DNA of 64,000 bases, taken from Longimicrobium sp. GTDB taxonomy: Bacteria; Gemmatimonadota; Gemmatimonadetes; Longimicrobiales; Longimicrobiaceae. The stretch is from the NCBI RefSeq assembly GCF_035474595.1, contig NZ_DATIND010000028.1, positions 59,317 to 123,316 of the forward strand, written 5' to 3'. Every line of letters starts with the position of its first letter. Positions within the stretch are counted from its first letter, which is position 1. The translations under genes were made by a program, and so were the position numbers. Positions 1-9,119 of the stretch are shown in pieces. A model generated the notes under the pieces. It was not told the DNA's origin and made no database searches. It saw only the letters and a list, made by a program, of their open reading frames with translations.

Positions 1-1
1 A

Positions 2-1078
2 CCCTACCTGCGCGGCAGCGGCGAGCGGGCGCGCAAGCGCGACCTGGCCTCGGCCGCGGGCTTCGCGGCGCTGGGCGCGCTGCTGCTGGTGATCCCGGCC
101 GCGTACCGCGACGCCGTGGGCCACGCCGTGCGCACCACCGTGCTGTACCCGGTGATGGCCATGCAGCACGGCTCCAGCGACCGCGAGGGGCGCTACGCCG
201 ACGCCGCGCGCATCCGCGCCGAGCGCGACTCGCTGGCCGGCGTGCTGGTGGGGCAGAGCAACCTGGCGGCCGAGAACCGCGAGCTGCGCTCCCTGCTGGC
301 CTTCCGCCCGCGGCTGACCTACTCGTTCACCAGCGCCGAGGCCGACCGCCTGTCCGGCCCGGGGTCGGCGGGGACGCTGCGCCTCTCGGTGGGCAGCCGC
401 GACTCGGTGAAGCCCGACGCGCCGCTGGTGACCGCCAACGGGCTGGTGGGGAAGGTGTGGAAGCTGGGCGAGGCATCGTCCGTCGCGATCGACTGGACGC
501 ACGACAAGTTCGCGGTGGCGGTGATGACGGTGGACGGCGAGACGTACGGGATCGCCACGCCGGCCAACGACCCGCAGGGCGAGCGGGTGCTGGCGCTCAC
601 GCCGGTGGCCTTCCACACCGTGCCCGACACGGGGTCGATCGTGGTGACCAGCGGCGACGGCGCGCTCTTCCCCCGCGGCATCCCGGTGGGCAAGGTGATC
701 GGCGAGGGGAAGCAGCCGGGCGGGTGGCAGCGCACCTACTTCATCCGCCCGCTGGTGAACCCGTCGCAGATGTCGCACGTGCTGGTGCTGGGAAGCCCGA
801 CCACGGCGGCCAGCGACCAGAACCTGGCGGCGGCGTGGGGGGTGCGGCTGACCACCACCGAGGTGGCCGACACCAGCGCCCGCGCGGTGGCCCCCGACGC
901 GGCCACGCCCATGGCGCCCACCATCCGCACGCAGCAGCCCGCCACGCCGCGCCCGCGCCCCAGGCCGCGGCCGGCGCGGCGCGACCCCACGCCCGAGCTG
1001 CCGGGGAAGCCGGTGTTCCCGGGCGAGCCGCGCGTGCCGCCGGGGTTCCGGCCGCCGCCGCCCACCCCCCGACGGTGA
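2..1078 (+). CDS. mreC: Rod shape-determining protein MreC (5' end outside window)
   Basis: MreC is a periplasmic scaffold of the elongasome that links cytoplasmic MreB to wall synthases. The frame is open from the window edge. It shows a basic stretch, then a hydrophobic membrane segment (Ala/Leu/Gly-rich, about nt 45-105), an Arg/Glu-rich coiled-coil stretch, and the two small beta domains typical of MreC. The last 60 or so residues are a Pro/Arg-rich low-complexity tail, longer than in model MreC proteins. mreD follows after 13 nt and rodA after that, so this is the usual mre operon order. The true start lies left of the window. Confidence 0.93.
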   Translation, partial: PYLRGSGERARKRDLASAAGFAALGALLLVIPAAYRDAVGHAVRTTVLYPVMAMQHGSSDREGRYADAARIRAERDSLAGVLVGQSNLAAENRELRSLLAFRPRLTYSFTSAEADRLSGPGSAGTLRLSVGSRDSVKPDAPLVTANGLVGKVWKLGEASSVAIDWTHDKFAVAVMTVDGETYGIATPANDPQGERVLALTPVAFHTVPDTGSIVVTSGDGALFPRGIPVGKVIGEGKQPGGWQRTYFIRPLVNPSQMSHVLVLGSPTTAASDQNLAAAWGVRLTTTEVADTSARAVAPDAATPMAPTIRTQQPATPRPRPRPRPARRDPTPELPGKPVFPGEPRVPPGFRPPPPTPRR

Positions 1079-1091
1079 ACAGGAGCGAGGG

Positions 1092-1568
1092 ATGACGGAG
1101 GGGACGCGGTGGAAGTTCGCGGTGTTCATCGTGGTGCTGGTCGCGCTGCACTTCATCCTGCGGGTGGGGCTGGGCCTGGGCGTGCTGGCTCCCGACCTGC
1201 TGGTGGTGGCGCTGCTCCTGGCGTCGCGCCGGCTGCGCCCGGGAACGGCGGCGGGGCTGGGCTTCCTGCTGGGGCTGCTGGAGGGCTCGGCCAACCCGTT
1301 CGTGTTCGGGGTGGCCTCGCTGGCGCTGGCCATCCTGGGCTACCTGGGCTCGCGCTCGCGCGAGTGGCTGGCGGGCGACGACCCGCTGAACATGGTGGCG
1401 TTCTTCTTCGCCGGAACGCTGCTGTACGAGCTCCTGCTGTACGTGATGCTGGCGGTGGGCGGCGTGGGCGGCTCGGTGATGGCGCTGCTGATCCCCGCGC
1501 TGCTGGCCTCGGTGTACGCGGCCGCCGTGGGGCTGGGCGCGTCCACGCTCTACCGGTCGCTGGCATGA
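1092..1568 (+). CDS. mreD: Rod shape-determining protein MreD
   Basis: This is a 158-residue, almost wholly hydrophobic protein with about five membrane spans, the size and make-up of MreD, the inner-membrane partner of MreC. The ATG is preceded by AGGAG at a good distance (nt 1080-1084). Sequence identity of MreD is low across phyla, so the call rests on topology, length and position between mreC and rodA. Confidence 0.85.
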   Translation: MTEGTRWKFAVFIVVLVALHFILRVGLGLGVLAPDLLVVALLLASRRLRPGTAAGLGFLLGLLEGSANPFVFGVASLALAILGYLGSRSREWLAGDDPLNMVAFFFAGTLLYELLLYVMLAVGGVGGSVMALLIPALLASVYAAAVGLGASTLYRSLA

Positions 1569-1617
1569 GGGTTGATGATGCTGCGGCGCATGCACCTGCC
1601 GCTGCCGAGGTGACCGC

Positions 1618-2859
1618 GTGAGGCGCTACCGCTCGTTCGTGCTGGGAGACCCCATCCTCTTCGGCCTGGTGGTGGGGCTGGCGATGTTCGGCATCGCCAT
1701 GATCTACAGCGCCGGGGTGCTCGACGTACCCGACAAGACGGTGACCGGGGCGTGGCGCCAGCAGCTGATCTGGTTCATGCTGGCGCTGATGATCGTGCCC
1801 TTCATCCTGCGCGTGCCCATCGGCTGGCTGGAGTGGGCGGCGCAGCCGGCGTACGCCGTGGCGCTGCTGATGCTGGTGGCCACCCTCTTCTTCGGCGGCG
1901 GCGAGGGCACGGCGGCCAGCACCAAGAGCTGGCTGACGGTGGGGCCGCTGCACCTGCAGCCCAGCGAGGTGGCCAAGATCGCCACGGCGCTGATGCTGGC
2001 GCGGGTGCTGGGCGAGTGGCGCGAGCCGCCCAAGACGCTGTGGGGGCTGTGGAAGCCCATCGTGGTGGTGATGCTGCCCATGGGGCTGGTGATGCTGCAG
2101 CCGGACCTGGGGTCGGCGCTGGTGTTCGCCTCGATCCTGGTGTGGTGCCTGTTCTGGGCGGGCACGCCGCTGTCCACCATCTTCTTCCTGGTCTCGCCCA
2201 TCCTCAGCCTGTTCCTGTCCATCAGCTGGCAGGTATGGGGCGTCTACATCGTCCTGATGCTGGTGCTGCTGCTCAGGCGCGACGCGTTCATCTCCGAGAA
2301 GGCCACCATCTGGCTGGCCAACGCCATGGCGGGCGCCGCGGCGCTGCCGCTGTGGAACAAGCTGCAGCCGTACCAGAAGAACCGCTTCATGGTGTTCCTG
2401 GACCCCATGATCGATCCGCGGGGCGCCGGGTACAACCTGATCCAGAGCCGCGTGGCCATCGGCAGCGGCGGGTGGCTGGGGCGCGGGTGGCTGCACGGCC
2501 CGCAGAAGCGGCTGGCCTTCCTCCCCGAGCAGCACACCGACTTCATCTTCTCGGTGATCGGCGAGGAGTTGGGCTTCATCGGGGTGCTGGCGGTGCTGGG
2601 CTGCTTCGGCTTCATCTTCTGGCGCCTGGTGAAGATCGCCGAGCGCAGCAACGACCCGTTCGCGTCGCTGGTGCCCATCGGCATCTTCGGGAGCTGGTTC
2701 GCGCACGTGCTGATCAACGTGGGGATGACGGTGGGGATCATGCCGGTCACCGGCATCCCGCTCCCCTTCATCAGCTACGGGGGCTCGTTCCTGCTGGTGA
2801 ACCTGCTGGCGATGGCGGTCATCCAGCGCGTGGCGGCGGAGACCGGCCGGGCCAGATAA
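1618..2859 (+). CDS. rodA: Rod shape-determining protein RodA (SEDS glycosyltransferase)
   Basis: RodA is a SEDS-family peptidoglycan polymerase acting with a class B PBP in lateral wall growth. The 413 residues contain about ten membrane spans. Family signatures are clear: QPDLGSALVF, the loop LPEQHTDFIFSVIGEELGF, and the C-terminal GIPLPFISYGGS. It starts at GTG (GTG AGG CGC TAC), 49 nt after mreD. The class B PBP gene (mrdA) that often sits between mreD and rodA is absent here. Confidence 0.95.
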   Translation: MRRYRSFVLGDPILFGLVVGLAMFGIAMIYSAGVLDVPDKTVTGAWRQQLIWFMLALMIVPFILRVPIGWLEWAAQPAYAVALLMLVATLFFGGGEGTAASTKSWLTVGPLHLQPSEVAKIATALMLARVLGEWREPPKTLWGLWKPIVVVMLPMGLVMLQPDLGSALVFASILVWCLFWAGTPLSTIFFLVSPILSLFLSISWQVWGVYIVLMLVLLLRRDAFISEKATIWLANAMAGAAALPLWNKLQPYQKNRFMVFLDPMIDPRGAGYNLIQSRVAIGSGGWLGRGWLHGPQKRLAFLPEQHTDFIFSVIGEELGFIGVLAVLGCFGFIFWRLVKIAERSNDPFASLVPIGIFGSWFAHVLINVGMTVGIMPVTGIPLPFISYGGSFLLVNLLAMAVIQRVAAETGRAR

Positions 2860-2864
2860 ACCGA

Positions 2865-2979
2865 AGTGCGGGAGTGCGGAAGTGCGTGAGTGCGTTGGAT
2901 TCTCCGGAGTCCGGCGCACTGGCGCATGTCGTTGCACCGTTCCCCGCGCACTTTCGCACTCACGCACTTCCGCACTTTC
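2865..2979. repeat. Inverted GTGCG-octamer repeat between rodA and accD
   Basis: The left arm (2865-2894) is made of AGTGCGGG/AGTGCGGA-type units. The right arm (2948-2979) is its reverse complement, with about 22 consecutive complementary bases, so a long hairpin with a ~53-nt loop can form just after rodA. The same octamer family recurs at 6880-7002 and 8830-8989. Confidence 0.8.
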
Positions 2980-2985
2980 TTCGAT

Positions 2986-3861
2986 ATGGCCTGGTTCAAG
3001 AAGCCCAAGACGCGGCTGCAGGCGTCCGACAAGCGCGACCTGCCCGGCGACGTCTGGGAGAAGTGCCCCAGCTGCGGCGAGATCCTGTACCGCGAGAAGC
3101 TGAAGGAGAACTGGCAGGTGTGCCCCAACTGCGGGCACCACCACCGGCTCTCGGCGGGCGGCTACGTGGCGCTGCTGATCGACGACGGCACCTTCCGCGA
3201 AACCGACCGCGACCTGCGCTCGGGCGACCCGCTCCAGTTCGTGGACCTGAAGCCCTACCGCGAGCGCCTGGCCCAGGCCGAGCGCAAGAACCCGCACGGC
3301 GAGGCGGTGATCACCGGCACCGGGGCGCTCGAGGGGATCCCCGTTTCCATCGGGGTGATGGACTTCTCCTTCATCGGCGGGTCGATGGGCTCCGTGGTGG
3401 GCGAGAAGCTGGCCCGCGCCGGGATGCGCGCGCTGGAGAAGCGCACTCCGCTCCTCATCGTTTCGGCCAGCGGCGGCGCGCGGATGATGGAGGGGATCTT
3501 CTCTCTGATGCAGATGGCCAAGACGTCGGCCGTCCTCGCGCGGCTGAACGAAGCGGGGCTGCCGTACGTCTCCATCCTGACGGATCCCACGACGGGCGGG
3601 GTGACGGCGAGCTACGCCATGCTGGGCGACGTGAACGTGGCCGAGCCCGAGGCGCTGATCGGCTTCGCGGGGCCGCGGGTGATCGAGCAGACGATCAAGC
3701 AGGAGCTTCCCGAGGGCTTCCAGCGCTCCGAGTTCCTGCTGGAGCACGGGATGCTGGACCTGATCGTCGACCGCCGGAAGATGAAGGCGGAGATCGCCCG
3801 CGTGCTGCGCCACATGCTGGGCCAGCCGGCGCCCGAGGAGTTCGCGGGGGCGGAGGCCTGA
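2986..3861 (+). CDS. accD: Acetyl-CoA carboxylase carboxyltransferase subunit beta
   Basis: AccD is the beta subunit of the carboxyltransferase that moves CO2 from biotin-BCCP to acetyl-CoA in fatty acid synthesis. The 291 residues begin MAWFKK, followed by the four-Cys zinc ribbon (CPSCG...CPNCG, about residues 25-47). The crotonase-like carboxyltransferase domain follows, with SASGGARMMEG and DPTTGGVTASYAMLGD. An upstream in-frame start at 2890 would translate the intergenic repeat, so the ATG at 2986 is preferred. Confidence 0.96.
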   Translation: MAWFKKPKTRLQASDKRDLPGDVWEKCPSCGEILYREKLKENWQVCPNCGHHHRLSAGGYVALLIDDGTFRETDRDLRSGDPLQFVDLKPYRERLAQAERKNPHGEAVITGTGALEGIPVSIGVMDFSFIGGSMGSVVGEKLARAGMRALEKRTPLLIVSASGGARMMEGIFSLMQMAKTSAVLARLNEAGLPYVSILTDPTTGGVTASYAMLGDVNVAEPEALIGFAGPRVIEQTIKQELPEGFQRSEFLLEHGMLDLIVDRRKMKAEIARVLRHMLGQPAPEEFAGAEA

Positions 3862-3871
3862 TCTCCCATCT

Positions 3872-3919
3872 CCCGCCAATGAATTGGCGGGCAACAACAG
3901 CACAAAGTCCCTGCGGGAC
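3872..3919. repeat. Double hairpin after accD, terminator or dispersed repeat
   Basis: Two perfect stems follow the accD stop. CCCGCCAA and TTGGCGGG (3872-3879 / 3884-3891) enclose the loop TGAA. AGTCCC and GGGACT (3904-3919) enclose a three-base loop. There is no T-tract. The arrangement looks like a BIME/REP-type intergenic unit that could also help end accD transcription. Confidence 0.6.
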
Positions 3920-4065
3920 TGCTCCCCGGCATTCGGGCCATGCACCAGCATTGGTGTTGCCGCCGGGTTCTCCCCCTCCCCCGCGGAGCGGGCGGAGGGG
4001 GCTGCCTGGCGGGCAGGATGCTTTCGCGGCGCACTGATTCTATCTCGAACTGTCGGAACTGACGG

Positions 4066-5361
4066 GTGATGAAGGACGACCAGCCGGGCGCATGGCTGTT
4101 CGCGCGGCCGACCGGCGGGATTCGCTGGGGGCTGGAACGGACGCAGGAGCTGCTCGCCGGTGTGGGGGACCCGCACCGGCGCTTTCGTTCGCTCCACGTG
4201 GGCGGCACCAACGGCAAGGGCTCGGTTTCCGCGCTCTGCGACGCGGCGCTGCGCGCGGCCGATCCGTCGCGCGTGGTGGGGCTCTACACCTCGCCGCACC
4301 TGGTGTCGTTCGACGAGCGCATCCGCATCGGCGGGCGGCCGGTGGAGCGCGAACTGCTGCTGGCCTGCGAGGCGCGCCTGCGTCCCGCCATCGAGCGCAC
4401 CGGCGCCACCTTCTTCGAGGCGACCACCGCCATCGCCTTCCTCTGCTTCGCGGAAGCGGGGGTGGAGATGGCCGTCGTCGAGGTCGGGCTGGGCGGGCGG
4501 CTGGACTCGACCAACGTGATCACCCCCGAGGCCTGCGCGGTCACCAACATCACCCGCGACCACACCGAGTACCTGGGCGAGGCGCTGGAGGAGATCGCAT
4601 TCGAGAAGGCGGGGATCTTCAAGCCCGGCATCCCCGCGGTCGTCGCGGAGACGGAGCCGCGGGCGCTGGACGTGCTGCGGCGGCGCGCGGAGGAGGTGGG
4701 CGCGCCGCTGACCGAGCTCGACGCGGATGCCGTCGCCGACGTGGTGCCCTCGCTGGAGGGGACGGTGTTCGAGCTGGAGTCGCCGCGGTGGGGCTCGCGC
4801 GAGGTGCACACGCGGCTCGTGGGCGAGCACCAGGCGCGCAACGCCGCCGTCGCCGCCGAGCTGCTGGGCCAGCTTCCGCGCGCCATCCGCCCGTCGTGGG
4901 AGGCGGTCGAAGCGGGGTTCGCGTCGGTGCGCTGGCCCGGTCGCCTGCAGGTGGAGCGCGTCCGCGGCACCACGTGGGTGTTCGACGTCGCGCACAACGA
5001 GGCCGGGGTGGCGAGTCTGGCCGCCGCGCTCGACCGCCTCCGCCTGCCGCGGCCGGTGGTGCTCGTCACCGCCATCCTGAACGACAAGGGATGGATGGAG
5101 ATGCTCCCGCCGCTCCTGTCCCGCTCGGACGCGGCGGTGCTCACCGTCGCCCCGTCGTCCCCCGAACCCCGCCGCTGGGACCCGGCCGGAGCCGCGGCGC
5201 GCATCGGCGATTCGTCTTCCATCCCCATCCGCGTCATCCCCGACTTCGCGGCCGCCCTGCAGCGCGCGGAGACGCTGGCGCCGCACGGCACGATCCTCGT
5301 CACCGGCTCCGTCCATACTGTCGGAGACGCGCTGCGGGAGCTGGGGATCCCGGTGTTCTGA
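4066..5361 (+). CDS. folC: Bifunctional folylpolyglutamate synthase/dihydrofolate synthase
   Basis: FolC adds glutamate to dihydropteroate and folates. The 431 residues follow the Mur-ligase-like fold: ATP-binding GGTNGKGSVSAL (about residues 46-57), YTSPHLVSFDERI, the metal-binding stretch EVGLGGRLDSTN, NITRDHTEYLG, and the C-terminal FDVAHNEAGV. It starts at GTG 4066 or the adjacent ATG 4069. accD followed by folC is a common bacterial neighbour pair. Confidence 0.95.
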   Translation: MMKDDQPGAWLFARPTGGIRWGLERTQELLAGVGDPHRRFRSLHVGGTNGKGSVSALCDAALRAADPSRVVGLYTSPHLVSFDERIRIGGRPVERELLLACEARLRPAIERTGATFFEATTAIAFLCFAEAGVEMAVVEVGLGGRLDSTNVITPEACAVTNITRDHTEYLGEALEEIAFEKAGIFKPGIPAVVAETEPRALDVLRRRAEEVGAPLTELDADAVADVVPSLEGTVFELESPRWGSREVHTRLVGEHQARNAAVAAELLGQLPRAIRPSWEAVEAGFASVRWPGRLQVERVRGTTWVFDVAHNEAGVASLAAALDRLRLPRPVVLVTAILNDKGWMEMLPPLLSRSDAAVLTVAPSSPEPRRWDPAGAAARIGDSSSIPIRVIPDFAAALQRAETLAPHGTILVTGSVHTVGDALRELGIPVF

Positions 5362-5389
5362 ATCTCCTGCGCTTCTTCTGACATCGCTG

Positions 5390-5464
5390 GATCTCACGCG
5401 GAGACGCGGAGGCGCGGAGGTGCTTGGCTGCCCCCTCCGCGACTCCGCGTCTCCGCGTGAGATC
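5390..5464. repeat. Dispersed CTCCGCG inverted repeat, copy 1
   Basis: The left arm GATCTCACGCGGAGACGCGG (from 5390) pairs with a right arm ending CTCCGCGTGAGATC (5434-5464). It lies in the folC 3' region, between convergent genes. Near-identical hairpins occur at 12052-12125 and 17800-17882, and a single arm at 10944-10974, so this is a repeated chromosomal element. Confidence 0.85.
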
Positions 5465-5484
5465 AGCCGAAGCCGAGGATCGCG

Positions 5485-5922
5485 TCAGGCGCTGTGCGGC
5501 GCGAAGTGCAGCGGCCGCCGCGGGCGCCAGAGGAACGGGGAGACGGCGAGGGCGACGAGAATGAGCGGCCAGAGGCGGCCTTGCAGCAGGTCGTAGTTGG
5601 CGAACAGCTCGGTCCAGCTCGCGCCCATCGCGTAGTGCCCGAACCCGAACTCGAACAGCACCGTAAGCGCCACCCACGCGCCGGCGACCTCGGTCCTCTG
5701 AACGGTCGACAGACTCTGGGCGGCGGCAATGAACGGGCGCGTGATCAGCAGGATCAGCCCGATCCCCATCGCCACGCTCACCACCTGCGCCGCCGCGGCG
5801 CCGATGCGTGGCTCCACCATCGCGCGCAGCGCTCCGTTCGCCACCATCGCGACGACGAGCACCAGCCACACCCGCAAGGCACGCATCCACACGGTCCACC
5901 TCCGTGGGCTGAAAGCGAACAT
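5485..5922 (-). CDS. Small integral membrane protein, unknown function
   Basis: The 145-residue protein has about four hydrophobic helices (for example LVLVVAMVANGAL and VVSVAMGIGLILLI) and an Arg-rich C-terminus. Many related proteins exist in high-GC diderms but I do not recognise a named family. The start could be the internal Met at nt 5886, because the first 12 residues are basic and non-hydrophobic. Convergent with folC. Confidence 0.6.
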   Translation of the reverse strand: MFAFSPRRWTVWMRALRVWLVLVVAMVANGALRAMVEPRIGAAAAQVVSVAMGIGLILLITRPFIAAAQSLSTVQRTEVAGAWVALTVLFEFGFGHYAMGASWTELFANYDLLQGRLWPLILVALAVSPFLWRPRRPLHFAPHSA

Positions 5923-5992
5923 CTACCTGATGCTCAAGATGCATCTCGCCGCGGCGGGTGCGGTCGGGATTGCCCGGATGCGGATGTAGAGA

Positions 5993-6023
5993 AATCCCCC
6001 GGATGCGAGGCGTCCGGGGGATT
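5993..6023. terminator. Perfect 11-bp hairpin
   Basis: AATCCCCCGGA (5993-6003) pairs perfectly with TCCGGGGGATT (6013-6023) across a nine-base loop. It lies between the minus-strand genes ending at 6183 and starting at 5922, so it could terminate transcription of the DUF457-like gene. The rest of 5923-6182 shows no gene. Confidence 0.5.
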
Positions 6024-6182
6024 CGAATCTCCATTCGCCGGGTCAGCAATCCGGCGGGATTGCAGGCTGACGTGCGGGGCCGGCTATGGATCCTTCGGCC
6101 TGCAAAGGCTTGTGCGGAGAAAGGTTACAGTGTGGCCGGCCTCAGGATGACGTCTTTCCCGAGGGCGTGCGTATAATCGGCA

Positions 6183-6878
6183 TCAACCGGCGGGGCGGGG
6201 GACGGCGCCGAAGGCGGTCTGGGGGATCTGGGGGGTGACTTCGCGGTGGGCGTCGGCCCACCACCCCCAGAGCGGGAGGAGCCACATCGCCAGCGTCATC
6301 CACGCCACCGTGCGTACGTCCGGCGGCGGCGGGCCGAAGGTGTTGGCGGCGTAGACGATCAGGTAGAACGCCATCAGCGCCCAGAATACCCATCGCCCCA
6401 CGCCGTCGCGCGCCCGAGTCGTTCCGAGATAGATCAGCAGCCCGACCGCGAAGAGCAGGAGCTCGACCGCGAGGGTCAGCGGGAGCGAGTGCCACATCCC
6501 CAGCCCCACCTTCGCACTGCCCGGCCAGAGCGGGAGATCGGGGCGGTGCGTGAGCCAGTCCAGCACCCAGTGGCTCAGCACCAGGCAGCCGACCGTCCAC
6601 GCGCCGAAGCCGTAGCGCGTGACCGCGTAGTACACGCCGCCCGCGAGCACCGACCAGCCGAGCGCCGCCACCAGCGAATGCGAGATGGGATAGGAGACGA
6701 AGTCCAGCGGCGTGAACGCGGTGTTCCCCGGATCGATGCGCACCCGCTCCCACCCCAGCAGCAGGAAGACGGGCCAGAGCAGATCGAGGAAGATGGCCGC
6801 GCCCAGCAGGATGCCGAACGAGGTGCGGGGCGCGGCGCGCTTCCCCGCGAGCGCGGCGGCGGTGTGGCCGAGGAACAT
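6183..6878 (-). CDS. YdjM/DUF457-like membrane-bound putative metal-dependent hydrolase
   Basis: The 231-residue membrane protein starts MFLGHTAAALAGKR. It has conserved polar and His residues between helices (SHSLVAAL and LSHWVLDWLTHRPD) and about six membrane spans. This matches the YdjM/DUF457 family, which is annotated as inner-membrane putative metal-dependent hydrolases but is biochemically poorly defined. The start Met overlaps the edge of the GTGCG repeat. Confidence 0.75.
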   Translation of the reverse strand: MFLGHTAAALAGKRAAPRTSFGILLGAAIFLDLLWPVFLLLGWERVRIDPGNTAFTPLDFVSYPISHSLVAALGWSVLAGGVYYAVTRYGFGAWTVGCLVLSHWVLDWLTHRPDLPLWPGSAKVGLGMWHSLPLTLAVELLLFAVGLLIYLGTTRARDGVGRWVFWALMAFYLIVYAANTFGPPPPDVRTVAWMTLAMWLLPLWGWWADAHREVTPQIPQTAFGAVPRPAG

Positions 6879-6879
6879 G

Positions 6880-7002
6880 GTGCGAAAGTGCGAAGGTGCG
6901 AGAGTGCGAAAGTGGCCGGGAGGCGAGCGGATGCGCCGATTGGCCGCACGGCGTCAAGCTAATCCCACTCTCGCACTTTCGCACTCTCGCACTTTCGCAC
7001 CC
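6880..7002. repeat. Inverted GTGCG-octamer repeat
   Basis: Left arm 6880-6915 (GTGCGAAAGTGCGAAGGTGC...) and right arm 6964-7002 (...CGCACTTTCGCACTCTCGCA) are reverse complements over most of their length. They sit between the recQ terminator and the start of the DUF457-like gene. Same family as 2865-2979 and 8830-8989. Confidence 0.8.
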
Positions 7003-7009
7003 AACGAAG

Positions 7010-7040
7010 GACGGCCGCGGGCGATGAACCCGCGGCCGTC
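7010..7040 (-). terminator. recQ terminator hairpin
   Basis: GACGGCCGCGGG (7010-7021) pairs perfectly with CCCGCGGCCGTC (7029-7040) across a seven-base loop, 37 nt beyond the recQ stop in the direction of recQ transcription. There is no clear U-tract, which is common for terminator-like stems in high-GC genomes. Confidence 0.65.
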
Positions 7041-7076
7041 TCCAGAGCCCGTGCGGCGCGCCAGAAAAATCTCCCG

Positions 7077-8762
7077 TCAGTCCACCGGCTTCAGGAACTC
7101 GGTGCGGATGGTCCGCGTGCCGTGGCCGGCGAAGTCCACCTCGGCGCGGTCGCCGTCGATCCCCAGCACCAGCCCCTCGCCGAAGGTGCCGTGCACCACC
7201 TCGTCGCCGGCGGCGAAGGCGGCGGGCGCCTCGTCGGGGACGGGGGGCGTGACCACGCGGTCCACCAGCGCCTCGCGCCGGGCGCCGCGCTCCGCCTCGT
7301 GCTTCGCGCCGCCGGCGGCGGTCTCGTTGTCGCAGTGGCCGCAGACGAAGTCCTCGGCGCGCTCCTCGCCGAAGTACTCCAGGATCATCTTGGTGCGGCA
7401 GCGCGCGGTGCGGCAGTAGCGCACCATCTCGTCCAGCTTGCGGCGGTCGCGCTGGCGGCGCTCCTCGTAGTCGGTCAGCTCGCGGCTGAGGTCGGCGGCG
7501 GTCACGTCGGGCGCCATCCGCTCCCACAGGCCGCCGCGGTGCTCGCGCACCATCGCGTGCCGCTTCAGCAGGGTCAGGACGATGCGGGCCTTCCGCCGCG
7601 GCACGTCGGCCATCTCGGCGATCTGGTCCAGCTCGCGCTTTTCCTCCAGAGGCATGTTGTTGACGATGCGGGCCACCGCGATGGCCTCCTGCAGGTCGGG
7701 GTACTTGCCGCCCAGGAAGTAGCCCTGCACCGCGCTGTCCTCCACGCGGTAGAAGATGGTGCAGCGCGCCGGCAGCCCGTCGCGCCCCGCGCGCCCGGCC
7801 TCCTGGTAGTAGGCCTCGAGCGAGCCGGGGAAGTGATAGTGGATGACGAAGCGGATGTCGGGCTTGTCGATCCCCAGCCCGAAGGCGTTGGTGGCGATCA
7901 CCGCCTTCACGTCGCCCGCCATGAAGCGGTCCTGCGCCTCGTGCCGCTCGGCGGAGCCCAGCTTGCCGTGATACAGCGCGAGCGGATAGCGCTTCCCGAA
8001 CTCGTCGTGCAGCCGCTCGGCCTCCTTCACCGTGGCCACGTACACGATCCCCGTGCCCTGCGAGTTGCGGAGGTAGCGGTCCAGCGCCGCGTCCTTCTCG
8101 CTGTCGTTCACGGTGGGAACGACCTCGAGGAAGAGGTTGGGGCGCACCAGCTCGGCCACGTGCACCAGCGGGTCGCGCATCCGGAGCTGCCGGCCGATGT
8201 CCTCGCGCACCTCGGGACTGGCCGTGGCGGTCAGCGCCATCACCGGCGGGCGCCCCAGCCGGTCGGCGATGGCGCCCAGCATCATGTAGTCGGGGCGGAA
8301 GTCGTGCCCCCACTGGCTCACGCAGTGCGCCTCGTCCACCACGAACAGGCTCACCTCGCGCTCCAGCAGCAGCTCGAAGAAGTCGCGGTCGCGGAAGCGC
8401 TCGGGCGTCACGTACAGGATCTTTCCCGTCCCCGACACCGCCGCCTCGGCCTCGCGCTTCTCCGCCGCGCTGAGCGACGAGTTGATGGTCCACGCCGCCA
8501 CGCCCAGCTCGTCGAGCTTGTCGGTCTGGTCCTTCATCAGGGCGATGAGGGGCGACACGACCAGGGTGAGGCCGGGGAGGAGGAGGGCGGGAAGCTGGTA
8601 GATGAGCGACTTGCCGGCGCCCGTGGGCATCACCACCAGCGCGTCGCGCCCGCCCAGCACGGAGCGGATGACCTCTTCCTGGCCGGGGCGGAACTCGTCC
8701 AGGCTGAACTCGGAGCGGAGGATGGAAAGCAGGTCCGTCCCCTCGTCTTCGGTGACGCTCAA
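7077..8762 (-). CDS. recQ: ATP-dependent DNA helicase RecQ
   Basis: This is a 3'-5' superfamily 2 helicase acting in recombination and fork repair. The 561 residues show Walker A MPTGAGKS (45-52), DEAH box (143-146) within [17 protein letters not shown], motif III ALTATA, and motif [13 protein letters not shown]. The RecQ zinc module has Cys pairs in [10 protein letters not shown] and CGHCDN. A short C-terminal beta domain ([18 protein letters not shown]) resembles the tail of UvrD/PcrA and replaces the usual HRDC domain. Confidence 0.96.
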   Translation of the reverse strand: MSVTEDEGTDLLSILRSEFSLDEFRPGQEEVIRSVLGGRDALVVMPTGAGKSLIYQLPALLLPGLTLVVSPLIALMKDQTDKLDELGVAAWTINSSLSAAEKREAEAAVSGTGKILYVTPERFRDRDFFELLLEREVSLFVVDEAHCVSQWGHDFRPDYMMLGAIADRLGRPPVMALTATASPEVREDIGRQLRMRDPLVHVAELVRPNLFLEVVPTVNDSEKDAALDRYLRNSQGTGIVYVATVKEAERLHDEFGKRYPLALYHGKLGSAERHEAQDRFMAGDVKAVIATNAFGLGIDKPDIRFVIHYHFPGSLEAYYQEAGRAGRDGLPARCTIFYRVEDSAVQGYFLGGKYPDLQEAIAVARIVNNMPLEEKRELDQIAEMADVPRRKARIVLTLLKRHAMVREHRGGLWERMAPDVTAADLSRELTDYEERRQRDRRKLDEMVRYCRTARCRTKMILEYFGEERAEDFVCGHCDNETAAGGAKHEAERGARREALVDRVVTPPVPDEAPAAFAAGDEVVHGTFGEGLVLGIDGDRAEVDFAGHGTRTIRTEFLKPVD

Positions 8763-8829
8763 GTTGGGCTCGTGGCTCGTGGTACCGGTCTGCTGCGAAC
8801 GCCGGGCGGAAGAGCAAGCACCGGACCAC

Positions 8830-8989
8830 GTGCGGGAGTGCGAAAGTGCGGAAGTGCGGAAGTGCGGAAGTGCGGAAGTGCGGAAGTGCGGAAGTGCGGG
8901 AGTGCGGAAGTGCGGAAGTGCGGAAGTGCGGAAGTGCGGAAGTGCGGAAGTGCGGGAGTGCGGGAGTGCGGGAGTGCGGGAGTGCGGGC
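8830..8989. repeat. Tandem array of 20 octamers GTGCGGAA
   Basis: Twenty 8-bp units run in perfect phase from 8830 to 8989. Units are GTGCGGAA, GTGCGGGA or, once, GTGCGAAA; the last is GTGCGGGC. The array sits upstream of recQ, within the ~357-nt gap 8763-9119, which otherwise holds no recognisable gene. An 8-bp period cannot code in a single repeated frame without giving a periodic peptide ([12 protein letters not shown]), which is an artefact. Copy number is probably variable. Confidence 0.95.
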
Positions 8990-9119
8990 GCGAGCCGATC
9001 CCTGATCCGAGCCGAACAGCCTCGCGCAGTTTGCGAGGCTTCCCGTTGTTGTTGCTGCGACGCTGCGACTTCAGTCGCCGGTGCCGTCGGAGCCTCGGCC
9101 ATCAGGTTCGGGCAGCGGG

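Noticed and set aside
1153..5397. Very long open frame (over 1400 codons) on the minus strand opposite mreD-rodA-accD-folC
   Set aside because: It is antisense to well-identified genes, is rich in Arg/His/Gln/Ala as expected for a high-GC shadow frame, and shows no domain.
8830..8989. CRISPR-like regularity
   Set aside because: The unit is an 8-bp tandem repeat without spacers, and no cas gene is present in the window.
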